A stretch of DNA of 64,000 bases. It comes from Flavimobilis soli. Its GTDB lineage: Bacteria > Actinomycetota > Actinomycetes > Actinomycetales > Cellulomonadaceae. A program made the position numbers and the translations under genes. The DNA lies in assembly GCF_002564025.1 (NCBI RefSeq), contig NZ_PDJH01000001.1, positions 2,108,001-2,172,000 of the forward strand. Reading direction: 5' to 3'. How positions within the stretch are numbered: the first letter of the stretch is position 1; every line of letters starts with the position of its first letter. The notes under the pieces are model-generated. The model searched no databases, was not told the origin of the DNA, and saw only the letters and a list, made by a program, of their open reading frames with translations. Below are positions 44,606-54,698 of the stretch, one piece after another.

Positions 44606-47600
44606 ATGCGGACCTTCGACGACCTGGTCCCGGACGCTGAGGCTCTCGCCCGCGCCTGGATGCACGCCGCGCAGGAGGGGGCCGCCGCCGAGACGACGCG
44701 TGAGCGGCGCACCACGCGCCGTCTCGCGCGGCTCGTCGCCGACCCTGACGGCCTCGAGCTCGCCCTGCGCTTCGTCGACCGCGTCGTCCGCCCGCGCGAC
44801 GACGCCGTCGCCGCACGCGAGCTTGCCCGGCTGCGCGGTCTGCCGAGCACGTTCCTGTCCGTCGTCGACCGCACCATGCTCGGAGCGGGCGCGCTCACGG
44901 CACCCGCACTGCCGCGCATCGTCGTCCCGGCCGCGCGGGCGCGCCTGCGGAGCCTCGTCGGGCACCTCGTCGCCGACGACGGCCCGCGGCTCGGCGAGCA
45001 GGTCGCGCGCCTGCGGGAGCAGGGTTTCCGCGTCAACGTGAACCTCCTCGGTGAGGCCGTGCTGGGCGAGCAGCAGGCTCGCGAGCGCGCGCGCCGCCTC
45101 CTCAAGCTCGTGCGGCGGCCAGACATCGACTACGTGTCCGTCAAGACGTCGTCGGTCGTGCCGCAGATCTCGACGTGGGACACGGAGGGCTCGCGCGACC
45201 GCGTGCTGCGCCGGCTGCGGCCGATCGCCCGCGCCGCAGCGGCAGACGGGACGTTCCTCAACCTCGACATGGAGGAGTACCGCGACCTCGAGCTCACGCT
45301 CGAGGTGTTCGAGGCGCTCGCCGACGACCCGGGGCTCGCGCCGCTGTGCCTCGGCGTCGCGCTGCAGGCGTACCTGCCGGACGCGTCGGACGCGTTCGAG
45401 CGCGTCGCGGCCGTCGCACGACGCCGTCGCGCGGCCGGGGGAGCGCCCGTGAAGGTGCGTCTCGTCAAGGGCGCTAACCTCGCGATGGAGCACGTCGAGG
45501 CGGAGCTGCACGGCTGGCAGCCGACGCCGTACCCGACGAAGGCGGACGTCGACGCGTCCTTCCTCGACCTCGTCGACCGCGCGCTCACGCCGCGCCACCA
45601 CGGCTGCCTGCGCGTCGGCGTCGCGAGCCACAACCTGTTCCACGTCGCGCTCGCGCACCTCGTGGCGGTCGAGCGCGGCGTGACCGACCACATGGACGTC
45701 GAGATGCTGCAGGGGATGGCGCCCGCGCAGGCGCGCGTCGTGCGTGAGGCCACGGGGAGCGTCCTGCTCTACCTCCCCGCGGTCGCGCCCGAGGACTTCG
45801 ACGTCGCGGTCGGTTACCTCGTGCGACGGCTCGAGGAGAACGCCGCGCCGCAGAACTACCTGCACGCCGCGTTCGCGGCGCCCGAGGCGATGAGCCTGCA
45901 GCAGGCGGCGTTCCGCGAGGCCGTCGCCCGGCGCGGCGAGGTCAGCCGCACGCCCCGGCGCCTCGCGCCTCCCGAGCCGCCCGCAGGCAGCCCGGCGCAC
46001 CCGGACCACCCCGCGCACGCCGCCCACCCCGACCGGGGGCCGTTCCGCAACGCGCCCGACTCCGACCCCGCCCTGCCCGGGACGCGTACCCGCGCGGCGA
46101 CGCTCGTCGACGGCGCGACCGACGCGCGCCTCCTCGCGAACCTCCCCGCGGCGACGTACGTGCTCTCGGCCGACGACGTCGACCAGGTGGTCGAGCGGGC
46201 GACCGCCGCGGGCGCGGCATGGGCCGCGGCCGCCCCGGACGTGCGGGCCGTCGTCCTGCGCGACGCCGCGAACCGGCTCGAGGACCTGCGCGGCGACCTC
46301 GTCGCGACCGCCGTCCACGAGGCTGGCAAGACCGTCGCCGAGGCCGACCCGGAAGTGAGCGAGGCCGTCGACTTCGCCCGCTACTACGCGCTGTCCGCCG
46401 AGGCGCTCGAGGACGACCCCGACGCGACCTTCGAGCCCGACGGCGTCACCCTCGTCACGCCGCCCTGGAACTTCCCGGTCGCGATCCCGTGCGGCTCGGT
46501 CCTCGCGGCGCTCGCAGCCGGGTCGGCGGTCGTCGTCAAACCGTCGCACGTGACGCCGCGCTGCACGCAGGTCGCGATGTCCGCCGTCCGTGGCGCGCTC
46601 GTCGCCGCAGGCTTCGATGCCGACACGGTCCAGGTCGCGCTCGCCCTCGAGGGCGAGCTGGGACGCGCGCTCGTGACGCACGACGGCGTCGGGCGGATCA
46701 TCCTCACCGGCTCGATCGACACGGCACGCACGTTCGCGCGGTGGCGCCCCGAGGTCGACGTGCTCGCCGAGACGTCGGGCAAGAACGCGATCGTCGTGAC
46801 GCCGTCGGCCGACGTCGACCTCGCAGTGACCGACGTCGTGCGGTCGGCGTTCGGGCACGCAGGGCAGAAGTGCTCGGCGGCGTCCCTGCTGATCCTCGTC
46901 GGTTCGGCGGGGACCGACGATCGGCTGCGGCGCCAGCTCGCCGACGCCGTGACCTCGCTCGCGGTGGGCTGGCCGACCGACCTGGGCACCGTCGTCGGGC
47001 CGCTGACCACGCCCGCCGAAGGGAAGCTGTGGCGCGCCCTGACGACGCTCGAGGAGGGCGAGTCGTGGCTCGTCGAGCCGCGCCCGCTCGACGTCCCGCC
47101 CGCGGGCCTGGGCGAGGGACGCTGCCGGCTGTGGACGCCCGGCGTGCGCTCGGGCGTGCGGCCCGGGTCGTGGTTCCACCTCACCGAGGTGTTCGGGCCC
47201 GTGCTCGGCGTCGTGCGCGTCCCGACGCTCGACGACGCGATCGACGTCCAGAACGCCGTCGCCTTCGGCCTCACCGCGGGGCTGCACAGCCTCGACGAGG
47301 CGGAGATCGCGCACTGGAAGGAGCGCGTCGAGGCGGGGAACCTGTACGTCAACCGGCACACGACCGGCGCGATCGTGCAGCGGCAGCCGTTCGGCGGGTG
47401 GAAGGAGTCGGTCGTCGGGCCGGGTGCGAAGGCCGGAGGCCCGCACTACGTCGCGCAGCTCGGGCGGTGGCACGACGCCGAGGACGTCCCCGGCCGCACG
47501 GCCGAGCCCGAGGAGTGGCTCCAGCGGGCGCTCGCGTCCGACGAGCGCGCCTGGGCAGATCGTTTCTCGCGCGAGCACGACCCGAGCGGGCTCACGGTCG

Positions 47601-48049
47601 AGAGCAACGTCCTGCGGTACGTGCCGCTGCCGGACGCGGTCGTGCGCGTCGGCGCCGGGGCGTCACCGGTCGAGGCGCGCCGCGTCGTCGCGGCGGCCGA
47701 GCGGTGCGGTGTGCCCGTGACCCTGTCCGTCGAGCCCGGGTGGGAGGTGCCCGCCGAGGTGCGCCCCGCCGACGGTGCCGGGCACGGGTCGCGGACCGTG
47801 CGCGAGGTACGCGTCGAGGACGCCGCAGCGTTCGTCGACGCCGTCGGGGACGGGCGCGTGACCGGGCGCGTGCGCGCCCTGGGCGAGACCCCCGGCCTGC
47901 GCGCTGCGGCCGCGCCGTGGGTGGGCCGGACGACCGTGCTCGACTGCCCCGTCGTCGCGTCCGGTGAGCGCGAGCTGCTCGCGTTCCTCCGCGAGCAGGC
48001 CGTCTCGACGACCCTCCACCGCTACGGCCACGTGCCGGCCCGCCGCTGA
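44606..48049 (+). CDS. putA: Bifunctional proline dehydrogenase / 1-pyrroline-5-carboxylate dehydrogenase
   Basis: A 1147-residue PutA that oxidises proline to glutamate in two steps. The proline dehydrogenase barrel covers about 100-440 ([47 protein letters not shown]-binding region). The aldehyde dehydrogenase covers about 490-1000 with [21 protein letters not shown] and catalytic Cys756 in [11 protein letters not shown], then [11 protein letters not shown]. There is no N-terminal ribbon-helix-helix DNA-binding domain, so it is not self-regulating in the enterobacterial manner. ATG at 44606. Confidence 0.96.
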   Translation: MRTFDDLVPDAEALARAWMHAAQEGAAAETTRERRTTRRLARLVADPDGLELALRFVDRVVRPRDDAVAARELARLRGLPSTFLSVVDRTMLGAGALTAPALPRIVVPAARARLRSLVGHLVADDGPRLGEQVARLREQGFRVNVNLLGEAVLGEQQARERARRLLKLVRRPDIDYVSVKTSSVVPQISTWDTEGSRDRVLRRLRPIARAAAADGTFLNLDMEEYRDLELTLEVFEALADDPGLAPLCLGVALQAYLPDASDAFERVAAVARRRRAAGGAPVKVRLVKGANLAMEHVEAELHGWQPTPYPTKADVDASFLDLVDRALTPRHHGCLRVGVASHNLFHVALAHLVAVERGVTDHMDVEMLQGMAPAQARVVREATGSVLLYLPAVAPEDFDVAVGYLVRRLEENAAPQNYLHAAFAAPEAMSLQQAAFREAVARRGEVSRTPRRLAPPEPPAGSPAHPDHPAHAAHPDRGPFRNAPDSDPALPGTRTRAATLVDGATDARLLANLPAATYVLSADDVDQVVERATAAGAAWAAAAPDVRAVVLRDAANRLEDLRGDLVATAVHEAGKTVAEADPEVSEAVDFARYYALSAEALEDDPDATFEPDGVTLVTPPWNFPVAIPCGSVLAALAAGSAVVVKPSHVTPRCTQVAMSAVRGALVAAGFDADTVQVALALEGELGRALVTHDGVGRIILTGSIDTARTFARWRPEVDVLAETSGKNAIVVTPSADVDLAVTDVVRSAFGHAGQKCSAASLLILVGSAGTDDRLRRQLADAVTSLAVGWPTDLGTVVGPLTTPAEGKLWRALTTLEEGESWLVEPRPLDVPPAGLGEGRCRLWTPGVRSGVRPGSWFHLTEVFGPVLGVVRVPTLDDAIDVQNAVAFGLTAGLHSLDEAEIAHWKERVEAGNLYVNRHTTGAIVQRQPFGGWKESVVGPGAKAGGPHYVAQLGRWHDAEDVPGRTAEPEEWLQRALASDERAWADRFSREHDPSGLTVESNVLRYVPLPDAVVRVGAGASPVEARRVVAAAERCGVPVTLSVEPGWEVPAEVRPADGAGHGSRTVREVRVEDAAAFVDAVGDGRVTGRVRALGETPGLRAAAAPWVGRTTVLDCPVVASGERELLAFLREQAVSTTLHRYGHVPARR

Positions 48050-48133
48050 GCGCTGCCGCGCTCCCCGGGCGCGTCACCCGGGCTCCTGGTGCTTCCCGCC
48101 GAACGCCTCCTGGACTCCCGCTGGTTCCCGACG

Positions 48134-48174
48134 GATCGCCCGTGGGCACGCGTGACGTGTGCACCGGGGCGATC
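48134..48174. repeat. Palindrome C of the dispersed family
   Basis: GATCGCCC at 48134-48141 and GGGGCGATC at 48166-48174 flank a core with GGGCACGCGTGACGTGTGC. Arms pair with a few mismatches. It lies between putA and the convergent HAD gene. Confidence 0.7.
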
Positions 48175-48212
48175 GGTGGGCAGAGAGGGGCGGGAGAGAG
48201 GCGGGGCGCGCC

Positions 48213-49016
48213 TCAGCGGCGACGGCGCCGGGCGACCGCCCAGACGATCGCGGCCGTCGCGGCGACGGCCACACCCGCGGCGAGGGCCGACGTCGTCCGC
48301 GTGAAGAACGGGCGCAGCGCGACCGGGCGCGTGAACGTGAGGTTCCCCCAGCCGTTCTCCGCCGCCTCGCGGCGCAGCGTGCGGTCCGCGTTCACGGTGA
48401 ACGCGTGGCCGACAGTCGAGAGCATCGGCACGTCCGTGATCGAGTCGGAGTACGCGTACGAGCCGTCGAGGTCGTAGCCGCGCCTATCCGCGAGCTCGCG
48501 GATCGCGACAGCCTTGTTCTCGCCGTACGCGTAGAAGTCGATGTTGCCGGTGTACCGGCCGTCGACGACCTCCATGCGCGTCGAGATCACGTGGTCCGCG
48601 CCGAGCGCTGCGGCGATCGGCTCGACGACCTCCGCGCCTGACGCGGACACGATGACGACGTCGCGCCCCGCCGCGTGGTGAGACGCCATGAGCTCGACCG
48701 CCTCGGCGTACACGTACGGGTCGATGAGGTCGTGGAGAGTCTCCGCGACGATCTCCTCGACCTGTGTGACGTCCCAGCCCGTGACGAGCGAGGAGATGTT
48801 GGCCCGCATGCGCTCGGTCTGGTCGGCGTCGGCGCCGCCGAGCATGAAGAGCAGGTGGGCATATGCGCTGCGCAGCATGCCGCGGCGCGAGAGGAGGCCG
48901 CCCGCGAGGAACGGGCGCGAGAAGGCCGAGACCGACGACGTCGCGATGACGGTCTTGTCGAGGTCGAAGAACGCCGCGGTCGGCGGCGTCCGTCGGGCTG
49001 GCGGGCGGGCGTCCAC
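48213..49016 (-). CDS. HAD-superfamily subfamily IB hydrolase, membrane-anchored
   Basis: A 267-residue phosphatase-like protein. Motif I is FFDLDKTVIA near residues 16-25, motif II VSASGAEVV, then ENKAVAI with the conserved lysine and YSDSITDVPML (motif III/IV). These match SerB-like HAD-IB proteins common in actinobacteria. A C-terminal hydrophobic helix (ALAAGVAVAATAAIVWAVA) with an Arg-rich end anchors it to the membrane. GTG 49016. Substrate unknown. In actinobacteria such genes often neighbour the Tad locus, as here. Confidence 0.88.
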   Translation of the reverse strand: MDARPPARRTPPTAAFFDLDKTVIATSSVSAFSRPFLAGGLLSRRGMLRSAYAHLLFMLGGADADQTERMRANISSLVTGWDVTQVEEIVAETLHDLIDPYVYAEAVELMASHHAAGRDVVIVSASGAEVVEPIAAALGADHVISTRMEVVDGRYTGNIDFYAYGENKAVAIRELADRRGYDLDGSYAYSDSITDVPMLSTVGHAFTVNADRTLRREAAENGWGNLTFTRPVALRPFFTRTTSALAAGVAVAATAAIVWAVARRRRR

Positions 49017-49183
49017 GGCACGAGCGTATCGGGTCGCTCCCGTGCAGGTCCGGCGGCTGCCCACAGGGCGTACGGGGCGGTGCGCGGGCCCTCAGGCGCG
49101 CTTTGTCGCCGGCAGTCGGGCGATCGCGACGCCGACCCTGGCAGGCGTGCCCGGCCGGGCACGCTGCAGACGGGAGGCGGGCG

Positions 49184-50026
49184 ATGCGGGACTGGACGGG
49201 GGTGCCGGGACGAGACGCGGGGGCAGGCCGAGCGGACGGGCCAGCGGCGGGCGAGGCCGTGGTCGGCGTGTGCGGCGCCCGTGGCGGGGCCGGGGCGAGC
49301 ACGTTCGCAGCCGCGCTCGCGAGAGCGAGGCACCGCCGCGGCCCGCACCCCGCCGTGCTCGTCGACCTCGACGATGCCGGGGGAGGGCTCGACGTCCTCC
49401 TCGGCGTCGAGGACCAGCCCGGCATCCGCTGGCCCGACCTGCGCGACGCGCGGGGCGACGTCCCCGCGCGTGAGCTCGTCGGGCTCCTGCCGCGCTGGGG
49501 CGACGTGCCCGTGCTGTCGGGGGACCGCACGCGGCGCGAGCCGGTCGACGACGACGTGCGCCGCGACGTGCTGAGCGCCCTGCGCCACGAGGCGGCGCTC
49601 GTCCTCGACCTTGGGCGACCGGGTCCGGGTCAGCCGTGGTGGGGCGGGGACGAGTGCGACGCCGTGCTCGTCGTCGCACGCAAGGACCTGACGTCGGTCG
49701 CAGGGGCGCTCGGCGTAGTCGCCCGCGCGCGGGCGGCCGAGGCGTACGTCGCGCTCGTCGTGCGCGGTCGCGCGCCCGCCGGGCTCACCGCCGGGCAGCT
49801 CGGCGCCGCCCTGGACTGCCCGGTCACGGCCGAGATGCGCTCGGAGCGCACGCTCGCCGCCGCGGTCGAGCGCGGCGTCGGACCGTGCGGGGTGCGGCTG
49901 CACCGCGCGGCAGCGCGGGCGCTCGAGCACGTCGTGGCCTCCGCGCCCGCGCGGGCCGCCACCGTCCGCGGGCCCTGGTCCCTCCGCGCGGCCGTCCCGG
50001 AGCGCCCCGCGGGCAGGATCGCGTGA
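49184..50026 (+). CDS. CpaE/Ssd-like P-loop protein of the Tad locus
   Basis: A 280-residue MinD/CpaE-like protein. GVCGARGGAGASTFAAALA is a deviant Walker A segment in which the usual lysines are replaced, and VLVDLDDAGGGLDVLLG a Walker B-like segment. Actinobacterial Ssd proteins (septum site-determining-like) share this and sit at the head of Tad operons. The weak P-loop suggests impaired nucleotide hydrolysis. ATG 49184 has GGGAGG upstream; stop overlaps the tadA GTG. Confidence 0.8.
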   Translation: MRDWTGVPGRDAGAGRADGPAAGEAVVGVCGARGGAGASTFAAALARARHRRGPHPAVLVDLDDAGGGLDVLLGVEDQPGIRWPDLRDARGDVPARELVGLLPRWGDVPVLSGDRTRREPVDDDVRRDVLSALRHEAALVLDLGRPGPGQPWWGGDECDAVLVVARKDLTSVAGALGVVARARAAEAYVALVVRGRAPAGLTAGQLGAALDCPVTAEMRSERTLAAAVERGVGPCGVRLHRAAARALEHVVASAPARAATVRGPWSLRAAVPERPAGRIA

Positions 50027-51336
50027 CCGTGCCACGACCCGCGACGGCCGACGCGACGCTCGTCGCGGACGTACGGGCCCGTCTGGGTGCCGCCGCGCGC
50101 GACGGGGACCGGGCCGACGTCGGCTCCCACGTCCGCGACGCCCTGCGCAGCCGAGGTGCGGTGCTCGGGAGCCGCGCGCTCGAGCAGGTCGTCGCCGATG
50201 TCCGCGCGCACGTGCTCGGTGCGGGGCCGCTCCAGCCTTTCCTCGACGACACCGCCGTGACCGACGTGCTCGTCAACGGGCCCGGTGACGTGTGGATCGA
50301 CCGGGGCGCCGGGCTCGAGCCGGTCGACGTCGACCTCGGGGGAGCGGCCAGCCTGCGCGAGCTCGCGGTGCGGCTCGCCGCCGCAGGCGGGCAGCGGCTC
50401 GACGACGCGTCCCCGCTCGTCGACGCACGCCTGCCCGACGGCACGCGCCTGCACGCCGTCATCGAGCCCGTGTGCACCTCCGGAGCCGTCATCTCGCTGC
50501 GCGTCCTGCGCAGCGCCGTCCTCGGCGTCGACGCGCTCGACGCCTCCGGCGCGTTCCCGACCGGCGCGCGGCAGACGCTCGAGGCGCTCGTGCGTGCACG
50601 CGCCAACGTGCTCGTGTCCGGAGCCACCGGTACGGGCAAGACGACGCTGCTCGCCGCGCTCCTCGCCTCCGTCCCTGCTGAGCAGCGGATCGTCTGCATC
50701 GAGGAGGCGCGCGAGCTCGCTCCCGCGCACCCGCACGTCGTGCACCTGACCGCGCGGCAGGCGAACGTCGAGGACGCGGGCGAGGTGACGCTCTCCGCGC
50801 TCGTCCGGGCCGCGCTCCGGATGCGCCCCGACCGCATCGTCCTCGGCGAGTGCCGAGGCCCCGAGGTGCGCGACATGCTCCTTGCGCTCAACACCGGCCA
50901 CGAGGGCGGCTGGGCGACCGTGCACGCGAACTCGCCCGGTGACGTGCCCGCGCGCCTCGACGCGCTCGCAGGGCTCGCGGGCATGACCTCGGCGTCCATG
51001 GCGGCACAGGCTGCGAGCGCGCTCGACGCCGTCGTCCACCTGCAGCGCCGCGGACGGCGGCGGCAGGTCGCGGGGATCGGCGCCGTCGTGCGCGACGGCA
51101 ACCGGCTGGTCGTCCAGGACGCCCTGGCGTGGGACGAGCGCGGCGAGCCTGTGCGCGGGCCGGGGTGGGAGCGGCTCGCGGAGCGGGTGGGGCTGCTCGA
51201 GCCTGGCGTGCCCCCTGCGCACGACGGTCCTGCGCACGGCGGTCCTGCGCACGGCGGTCCTGCGCACGGCGGTCGTGCGCGGGCCTGGCCGTCGCCCGGG
51301 CTGACGGTCTCCCCGCTGAGGGCAGGGCTCGCGTGA
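50023..51336 (+). CDS. tadA: TadA/CpaF family pilus-assembly ATPase
   Basis: A 437-residue secretion ATPase. Seen are FLDDTAVTDVLVNGPGDVWID in the N-domain, Walker A GATGTGKTT near residue 200, the Asp box IEEARELAP, Walker B RIVLGECRGPEV and the His box GGWATVHANSP. It powers assembly of Flp-type pili. GTG 50023 overlaps the upstream stop. The C-terminal tail contains a short Ala-His-Gly-Gly-Pro repeat (51225-51270) with tandem 15-base DNA units. Confidence 0.93.
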   Translation: MTVPRPATADATLVADVRARLGAAARDGDRADVGSHVRDALRSRGAVLGSRALEQVVADVRAHVLGAGPLQPFLDDTAVTDVLVNGPGDVWIDRGAGLEPVDVDLGGAASLRELAVRLAAAGGQRLDDASPLVDARLPDGTRLHAVIEPVCTSGAVISLRVLRSAVLGVDALDASGAFPTGARQTLEALVRARANVLVSGATGTGKTTLLAALLASVPAEQRIVCIEEARELAPAHPHVVHLTARQANVEDAGEVTLSALVRAALRMRPDRIVLGECRGPEVRDMLLALNTGHEGGWATVHANSPGDVPARLDALAGLAGMTSASMAAQAASALDAVVHLQRRGRRRQVAGIGAVVRDGNRLVVQDALAWDERGEPVRGPGWERLAERVGLLEPGVPPAHDGPAHGGPAHGGPAHGGRARAWPSPGLTVSPLRAGLA

Positions 51337-52022
51337 CGGCGTTGGCCGCCGTGCTGGTCGCACTGACCGCCGCGCTCGTGACGTGGCGGCGCCGCGGCTC
51401 GGCCGCACGGCTCCAGGCCGTGGCGCGACCCGTCGTCGCGGGCGGCCCTGCGCCGGCGGGCCGCGACGCCGACCCGGGCGTCCCGCTCGACCGGCTCGTC
51501 ACGGAGGTCGCGACGATGTTGCGTGCGGGCGCCCCGCCCGCGTCCGCGTGGGCGCGCGTCGGGGTGCTCGCCGACATGTCCGGCGTCCCCGACGCCCAGG
51601 CTCTGCGCGCGCGGTGCGCCGGCGGTCCGAGCACGGGACGCGCGCGCTGGTGGGTGCGCCCGGTCGATCGTCCCTCGCCCGACCGGCACGTCGCGGGCGT
51701 CGTCGCAGGCTGTCGCGTCGCCGCGGACGTCGGTGCGTCGCTCGCCCCGGTTCTCGACGGCGTCGCTGCCGCGGTCGTGCGTGCTCGCGAGGGGGAGGCG
51801 CGGCGGGCTGCCGCGCTCGCCGGTCCACGCGCGACGGCGCGCCTGCTCGGCTGGTTGCCCGTCGGCGGGCTCGCCGTCGCCGCGCTCCTCGGTGCGGACG
51901 CTGGCTCCGGGACCGGGCGGGGGATCACGACGCTGTCGGTGGGCCTGGGCGTGGTGCTCATGGTCGCCGGCCGGGCCTGGACACGACGCCTCGTCCGGGA
52001 CGCCGCGGGGGTCCACGGATGA
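51333..52022 (+). CDS. tadB: TadB-like pilus-assembly membrane protein
   Basis: A 229-residue protein with an N-terminal helix, a T2SSF-like cytoplasmic region (TEVATMLRAGAPPASAW, then CRVAADVGASLAPVLDGVAAA) and two C-terminal helices. Shorter than the proteobacterial TadB, as usual in actinobacteria. GTG 51333 overlaps the tadA stop (GTGA). Confidence 0.8.
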   Translation: MTALAAVLVALTAALVTWRRRGSAARLQAVARPVVAGGPAPAGRDADPGVPLDRLVTEVATMLRAGAPPASAWARVGVLADMSGVPDAQALRARCAGGPSTGRARWWVRPVDRPSPDRHVAGVVAGCRVAADVGASLAPVLDGVAAAVVRAREGEARRAAALAGPRATARLLGWLPVGGLAVAALLGADAGSGTGRGITTLSVGLGVVLMVAGRAWTRRLVRDAAGVHG

Positions 52023-52717
52023 CCCTCGTGGCGAGCGCCGCGCTCGGAGGTGCCGGGGCTCCGGGACTCACGGGCGCAGGCGTCGCCGACCTCGTGCTCG
52101 GCCTGGCCGTCACAGCAGGGCTCCTCGGCGCGGTCGTCCCGTGGCGCGGGCTCGGGAGCGGGCGCCGGCTGCGGTCGGTCGCAGGCAGCGGTGGTCGTCG
52201 GGACAGCGGCGGGGTCGCGGCGGACGTGAGGGAGAACCACGAGGTCGATCTCGGCGTCGTGCTCGAGCTGCTCGCCGTCGCGCTGCGCGCGGGGACGTCC
52301 CTCCCGCGCGCTCTCCGCGTCACCGGCGAGGCCGTCGCGGGGACCGACGGCGCCCGGTTGGCTCGCGCGGGGAGCGCCCTCGAGCTCGGAGCGTCGTGGG
52401 AGGAAGCCTGGCAGCCGCCAGAGGGCGCCGCGGCGCGGCGCGGTGGGCCCTTCCGACGTCGCCCTGCGGGCTCCGACCGCGTCGTCGCGCTCGTTCGAGA
52501 CGCCCTTCGCCCGGCGTGGGTCGAGGGCGCGGCACCGGGCCCGCTCCTGCACGCGGCCGAGGCACGCCTCGCGCACGACGACGCAACCGCCACGCAGGTC
52601 GCTGCCGAGCGGCTGGGCGTGCGCCTCGTCCTCCCGCTCGGCACGTGCCTCCTGCCCGCGTTCGTCCTGATGGGTCTCGTCCCGGTCGTCGTCGCACTCG
52701 GGCGGGGCCTGCTGTGA
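52019..52717 (+). CDS. tadC: TadC-like T2SSF-domain membrane protein
   Basis: A 232-residue protein with an N-terminal helix, a T2SSF-like region (VDLGVVLELLAVALRAGTSLPRAL) and a C-terminal pair of helices (LVLPLGTCLLPAFVLMGLVPVVV), the last resembling the TadC terminus. ATG 52019 overlaps the tadB stop. Confidence 0.8.
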   Translation: MTLVASAALGGAGAPGLTGAGVADLVLGLAVTAGLLGAVVPWRGLGSGRRLRSVAGSGGRRDSGGVAADVRENHEVDLGVVLELLAVALRAGTSLPRALRVTGEAVAGTDGARLARAGSALELGASWEEAWQPPEGAAARRGGPFRRRPAGSDRVVALVRDALRPAWVEGAAPGPLLHAAEARLAHDDATATQVAAERLGVRLVLPLGTCLLPAFVLMGLVPVVVALGRGLL

Positions 52718-52853
52718 GAGGGCCCCGTCCACAGGGGGGCTGCGGCGTGCGGTGACCACCACCGGGCGGGGCAGGGGCGCGCGGTGCCGACACGGCCGAG
52801 GGCAGGCTCGGTCCGCGGCCGACCGGCCGTGACCACGGATGGACGGAGGAACC

Positions 52854-53171
52854 ATGAGCATCACGACCAGCACGATCGCTGCGCCGGGGCGCCCCGCAAG
52901 GTGCGTGACCGCCCCGAGCGCGACCCTGCGGAAGCAGGCTCGGCGCGAGCGCCGTACGACCACGAGGGTCGGACGGGTCGCGGCGAGGGCCCGAGCACGG
53001 TGGGGGCGGGCCGTCGCCCACGGCCGCGACGCGGGGCTCGCGACGGCCGAGTACGCCGTCGTCCTGATCGCGGCGGTCGGCTTCGCCGGGCTGCTGCTCG
53101 TGATCCTCTCGTCCAACGAGGTCCGCGGGACGCTCCTCGGCCTCGTCCAGAGAGCCCTCGCGGTCGGATGA
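52854..53171 (+). CDS. DUF4244 protein, pilin-like
   Basis: A 105-residue protein with a basic N-terminal half and a type-IV-pilin-like C-terminal half: GLATAEYAVVLIAAVGFAGLLLVIL resembles Flp pilins (glycine before a conserved Glu at +5 and a hydrophobic helix). This is the DUF4244 pattern of actinobacterial Tad loci and is probably the major Flp-like pilin. ATG 52854 has GGAGG just upstream. Confidence 0.85.
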   Translation: MSITTSTIAAPGRPARCVTAPSATLRKQARRERRTTTRVGRVAARARARWGRAVAHGRDAGLATAEYAVVLIAAVGFAGLLLVILSSNEVRGTLLGLVQRALAVG

Positions 53172-53524
53172 GGCGAGCGCCCCGGGCGGCCGGGCCGCAC
53201 GGCGACTCGGGCGCCGTGACGGCGGAGCTCGCCGTGCTGCTCCCGACGGTCGTCGTGCTGCTGCTCGTGCTGCTCGTCGTCGGGAGCGTCGGGATGACCC
53301 TGCTCCAGGTCGCAGGCGCCGCGCGTGCGGGGGCACGCGCGGCGTCGCTCGGCGAGGACGCTGCTGCGGTGACGAGCGCGGCCCGTCGGGTCGCGGGCGA
53401 CGCCGCTGCTGTCCGGACCGACGGCTCCGACGGCTGGGTGACCGTGCTCGTGAGCCGCGGCGTCGGGACGGGATGGCTCTCGTTCGACGTGACCGGCACG
53501 TCGACCGCGTGGGTCGAGCAGTGA
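53168..53524 (+). CDS. tadE: TadE-family pseudopilin
   Basis: A 118-residue protein. DSGAVTAELAVLLPTVVVLLLVLL is the TadE/pilin motif with Glu at the +5-like position, followed by an Ala-rich soluble part. The ATG overlaps the previous stop (ATGA). Confidence 0.85.
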   Translation: MRRAPRAAGPHGDSGAVTAELAVLLPTVVVLLLVLLVVGSVGMTLLQVAGAARAGARAASLGEDAAAVTSAARRVAGDAAAVRTDGSDGWVTVLVSRGVGTGWLSFDVTGTSTAWVEQ

Positions 53525-53916
53525 CCGCGTCCGGCCGCAGCGGCGGGGACGAGGGGTCTGCGGCCGTGCTCGTGCTCGCCCTCCTCGGGGCCGCTGCCGC
53601 GCTCGTCGCGGCAATCGCGCTCCTCGCGGGAGCGCACGCCGCACGGGCCGACGCGCAGGCGGCGGCCGATCTCGCCGCGCTCGCAGCAGCGCAGCGCCAC
53701 GCGCTCGCACGCGCGGGGGCGTGCGAGACGGGCAGGGAGGCCGCGGAGCGGAACGGTGCCCGCCTCGCCTCGTGCGTCGTCGCCGGCGACGGTAGTGTCA
53801 CGGTCAGCGTCGAGGTCGACCGGTCCGGCGTCTCGGGAGCTGCCGTGGCGACTCCGGTCGGCGCGACGGCCCGCGCAGGTCCGTCCTGGCTGCGAGCCGC
53901 ACGAGCGGGCACGTGA
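53521..53916 (+). CDS. Rv3654c-like/TadG-like Flp-locus protein
   Basis: A 131-residue protein with GDEGSAAVLVLALLGAAAALVAAIALLAGAHAARADAQ-type N-terminus (Gly-Ser-Ala then a hydrophobic helix) and RADAQAAADLAALAAAQ, a pattern of actinobacterial TadE/G helicase-unrelated minor pseudopilins. GTG 53521 overlaps tadE (GTGA). Last gene of the Tad operon. Confidence 0.75.
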   Translation: MTASGRSGGDEGSAAVLVLALLGAAAALVAAIALLAGAHAARADAQAAADLAALAAAQRHALARAGACETGREAAERNGARLASCVVAGDGSVTVSVEVDRSGVSGAAVATPVGATARAGPSWLRAARAGT

Positions 53917-53979
53917 CCCGGCTGGCGCGAACGAGGCACGGCCGCCACCAGTACGGCCGGCATGACGCAGGGGGGACGT

Positions 53980-54630
53980 ATGGGCACCGACGACCGAGAC
54001 GGCCTCTGGGGCCACGTGCACGCCGAGAGGAGCGCGCTCGCGGACGACCTCGCCCGCCTCACGCCGGAGCAGTGGCGCCACCGCACCCTGTGCGGGCAGT
54101 GGGACGTCGAGGACGTCGTCGCGCATCTCGTCGCTGCCGCACTGACGGGACGGTGGGGATGGATCCGCAGCATCGTCGGTGCCCGCTTCCGGCCGGACGT
54201 GCACAACGAGCGGCGCATCGCCGAGCACAAGGGACGCACCCCCGAGGAGACTCTTGCCCGGTTCCGCGCCGCCGTGAGCAGCACGATCGCGCCGACCGGG
54301 CACACCGCGGCCTACCTCGGCGAGGTCGTCGTCCACGCGCAGGACGTCCGTCAGCCGCTCGGCCTCCTGAGCCAGCCGAGCGTCGACGCGCTCACCCCGG
54401 TCGCCGAGTTCTTCGCGAAGCAGGACTTCGCGGTCTCGAGCCGCAAGGTCGCTGCCGGTCTCGAGCTCGTCGCGACGGACGGTCCGTTCCGCGCAGGCAG
54501 CGGTCCGCGGGTCGAGGGCCCGACGTTAGCCCTGGTGATGGCGATGGCCGGGCGACCCGCCTACCTCGGTGAGCTCGACGGTCCGGGCCTGGACGAGCTG
54601 CGATCGCGCGTCGCTCCCGGGGACGGGTGA
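53980..54630 (+). CDS. Maleylpyruvate isomerase family (mycothiol-dependent DinB-fold) protein
   Basis: A 216-residue protein of the TIGR03083-like family: LADDLARLTPEQWRHRTLCGQWDVEDVVAHLVAA at 30-60 carries the metal-binding His/Asp pattern and GEVVVHAQDVRQPLG the second histidine. Such enzymes use mycothiol, consistent with mshD nearby. ATG 53980 has a G-run ribosome site; ATG 53962 is an alternative. Substrate unknown. Confidence 0.88.
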   Translation: MGTDDRDGLWGHVHAERSALADDLARLTPEQWRHRTLCGQWDVEDVVAHLVAAALTGRWGWIRSIVGARFRPDVHNERRIAEHKGRTPEETLARFRAAVSSTIAPTGHTAAYLGEVVVHAQDVRQPLGLLSQPSVDALTPVAEFFAKQDFAVSSRKVAAGLELVATDGPFRAGSGPRVEGPTLALVMAMAGRPAYLGELDGPGLDELRSRVAPGDG

Positions 54631-54653
54631 GGGCGCCTCTCGACCGGAGATGA

Positions 54654-54692
54654 TGTCAACCGGTTGACACCCAAGTTGTCAACCGGTTGACT
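54654..54692. promoter_or_regulatory. Twin MarR operators overlapping a promoter
   Basis: Two copies of the palindrome TGTCAACCGGTTGAC (54654 and 54677 starts), centres 23 bases apart. TTGACA (54664-54669) lies 17 bases before TTGACT (54687-54692), giving a likely -35/-10 pair and a transcription start close to the ATG at 54699. Confidence 0.85.
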
Positions 54693-54698
54693 CATGTC

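Noticed and set aside
43913-47578. 1221-codon open frame antisense to putA and joined to the PAS gene
   Set aside because: Only the last 182 codons are a real gene; the rest is a GC-bias shadow of putA with Arg/Gly/Asp-rich low-complexity sequence.
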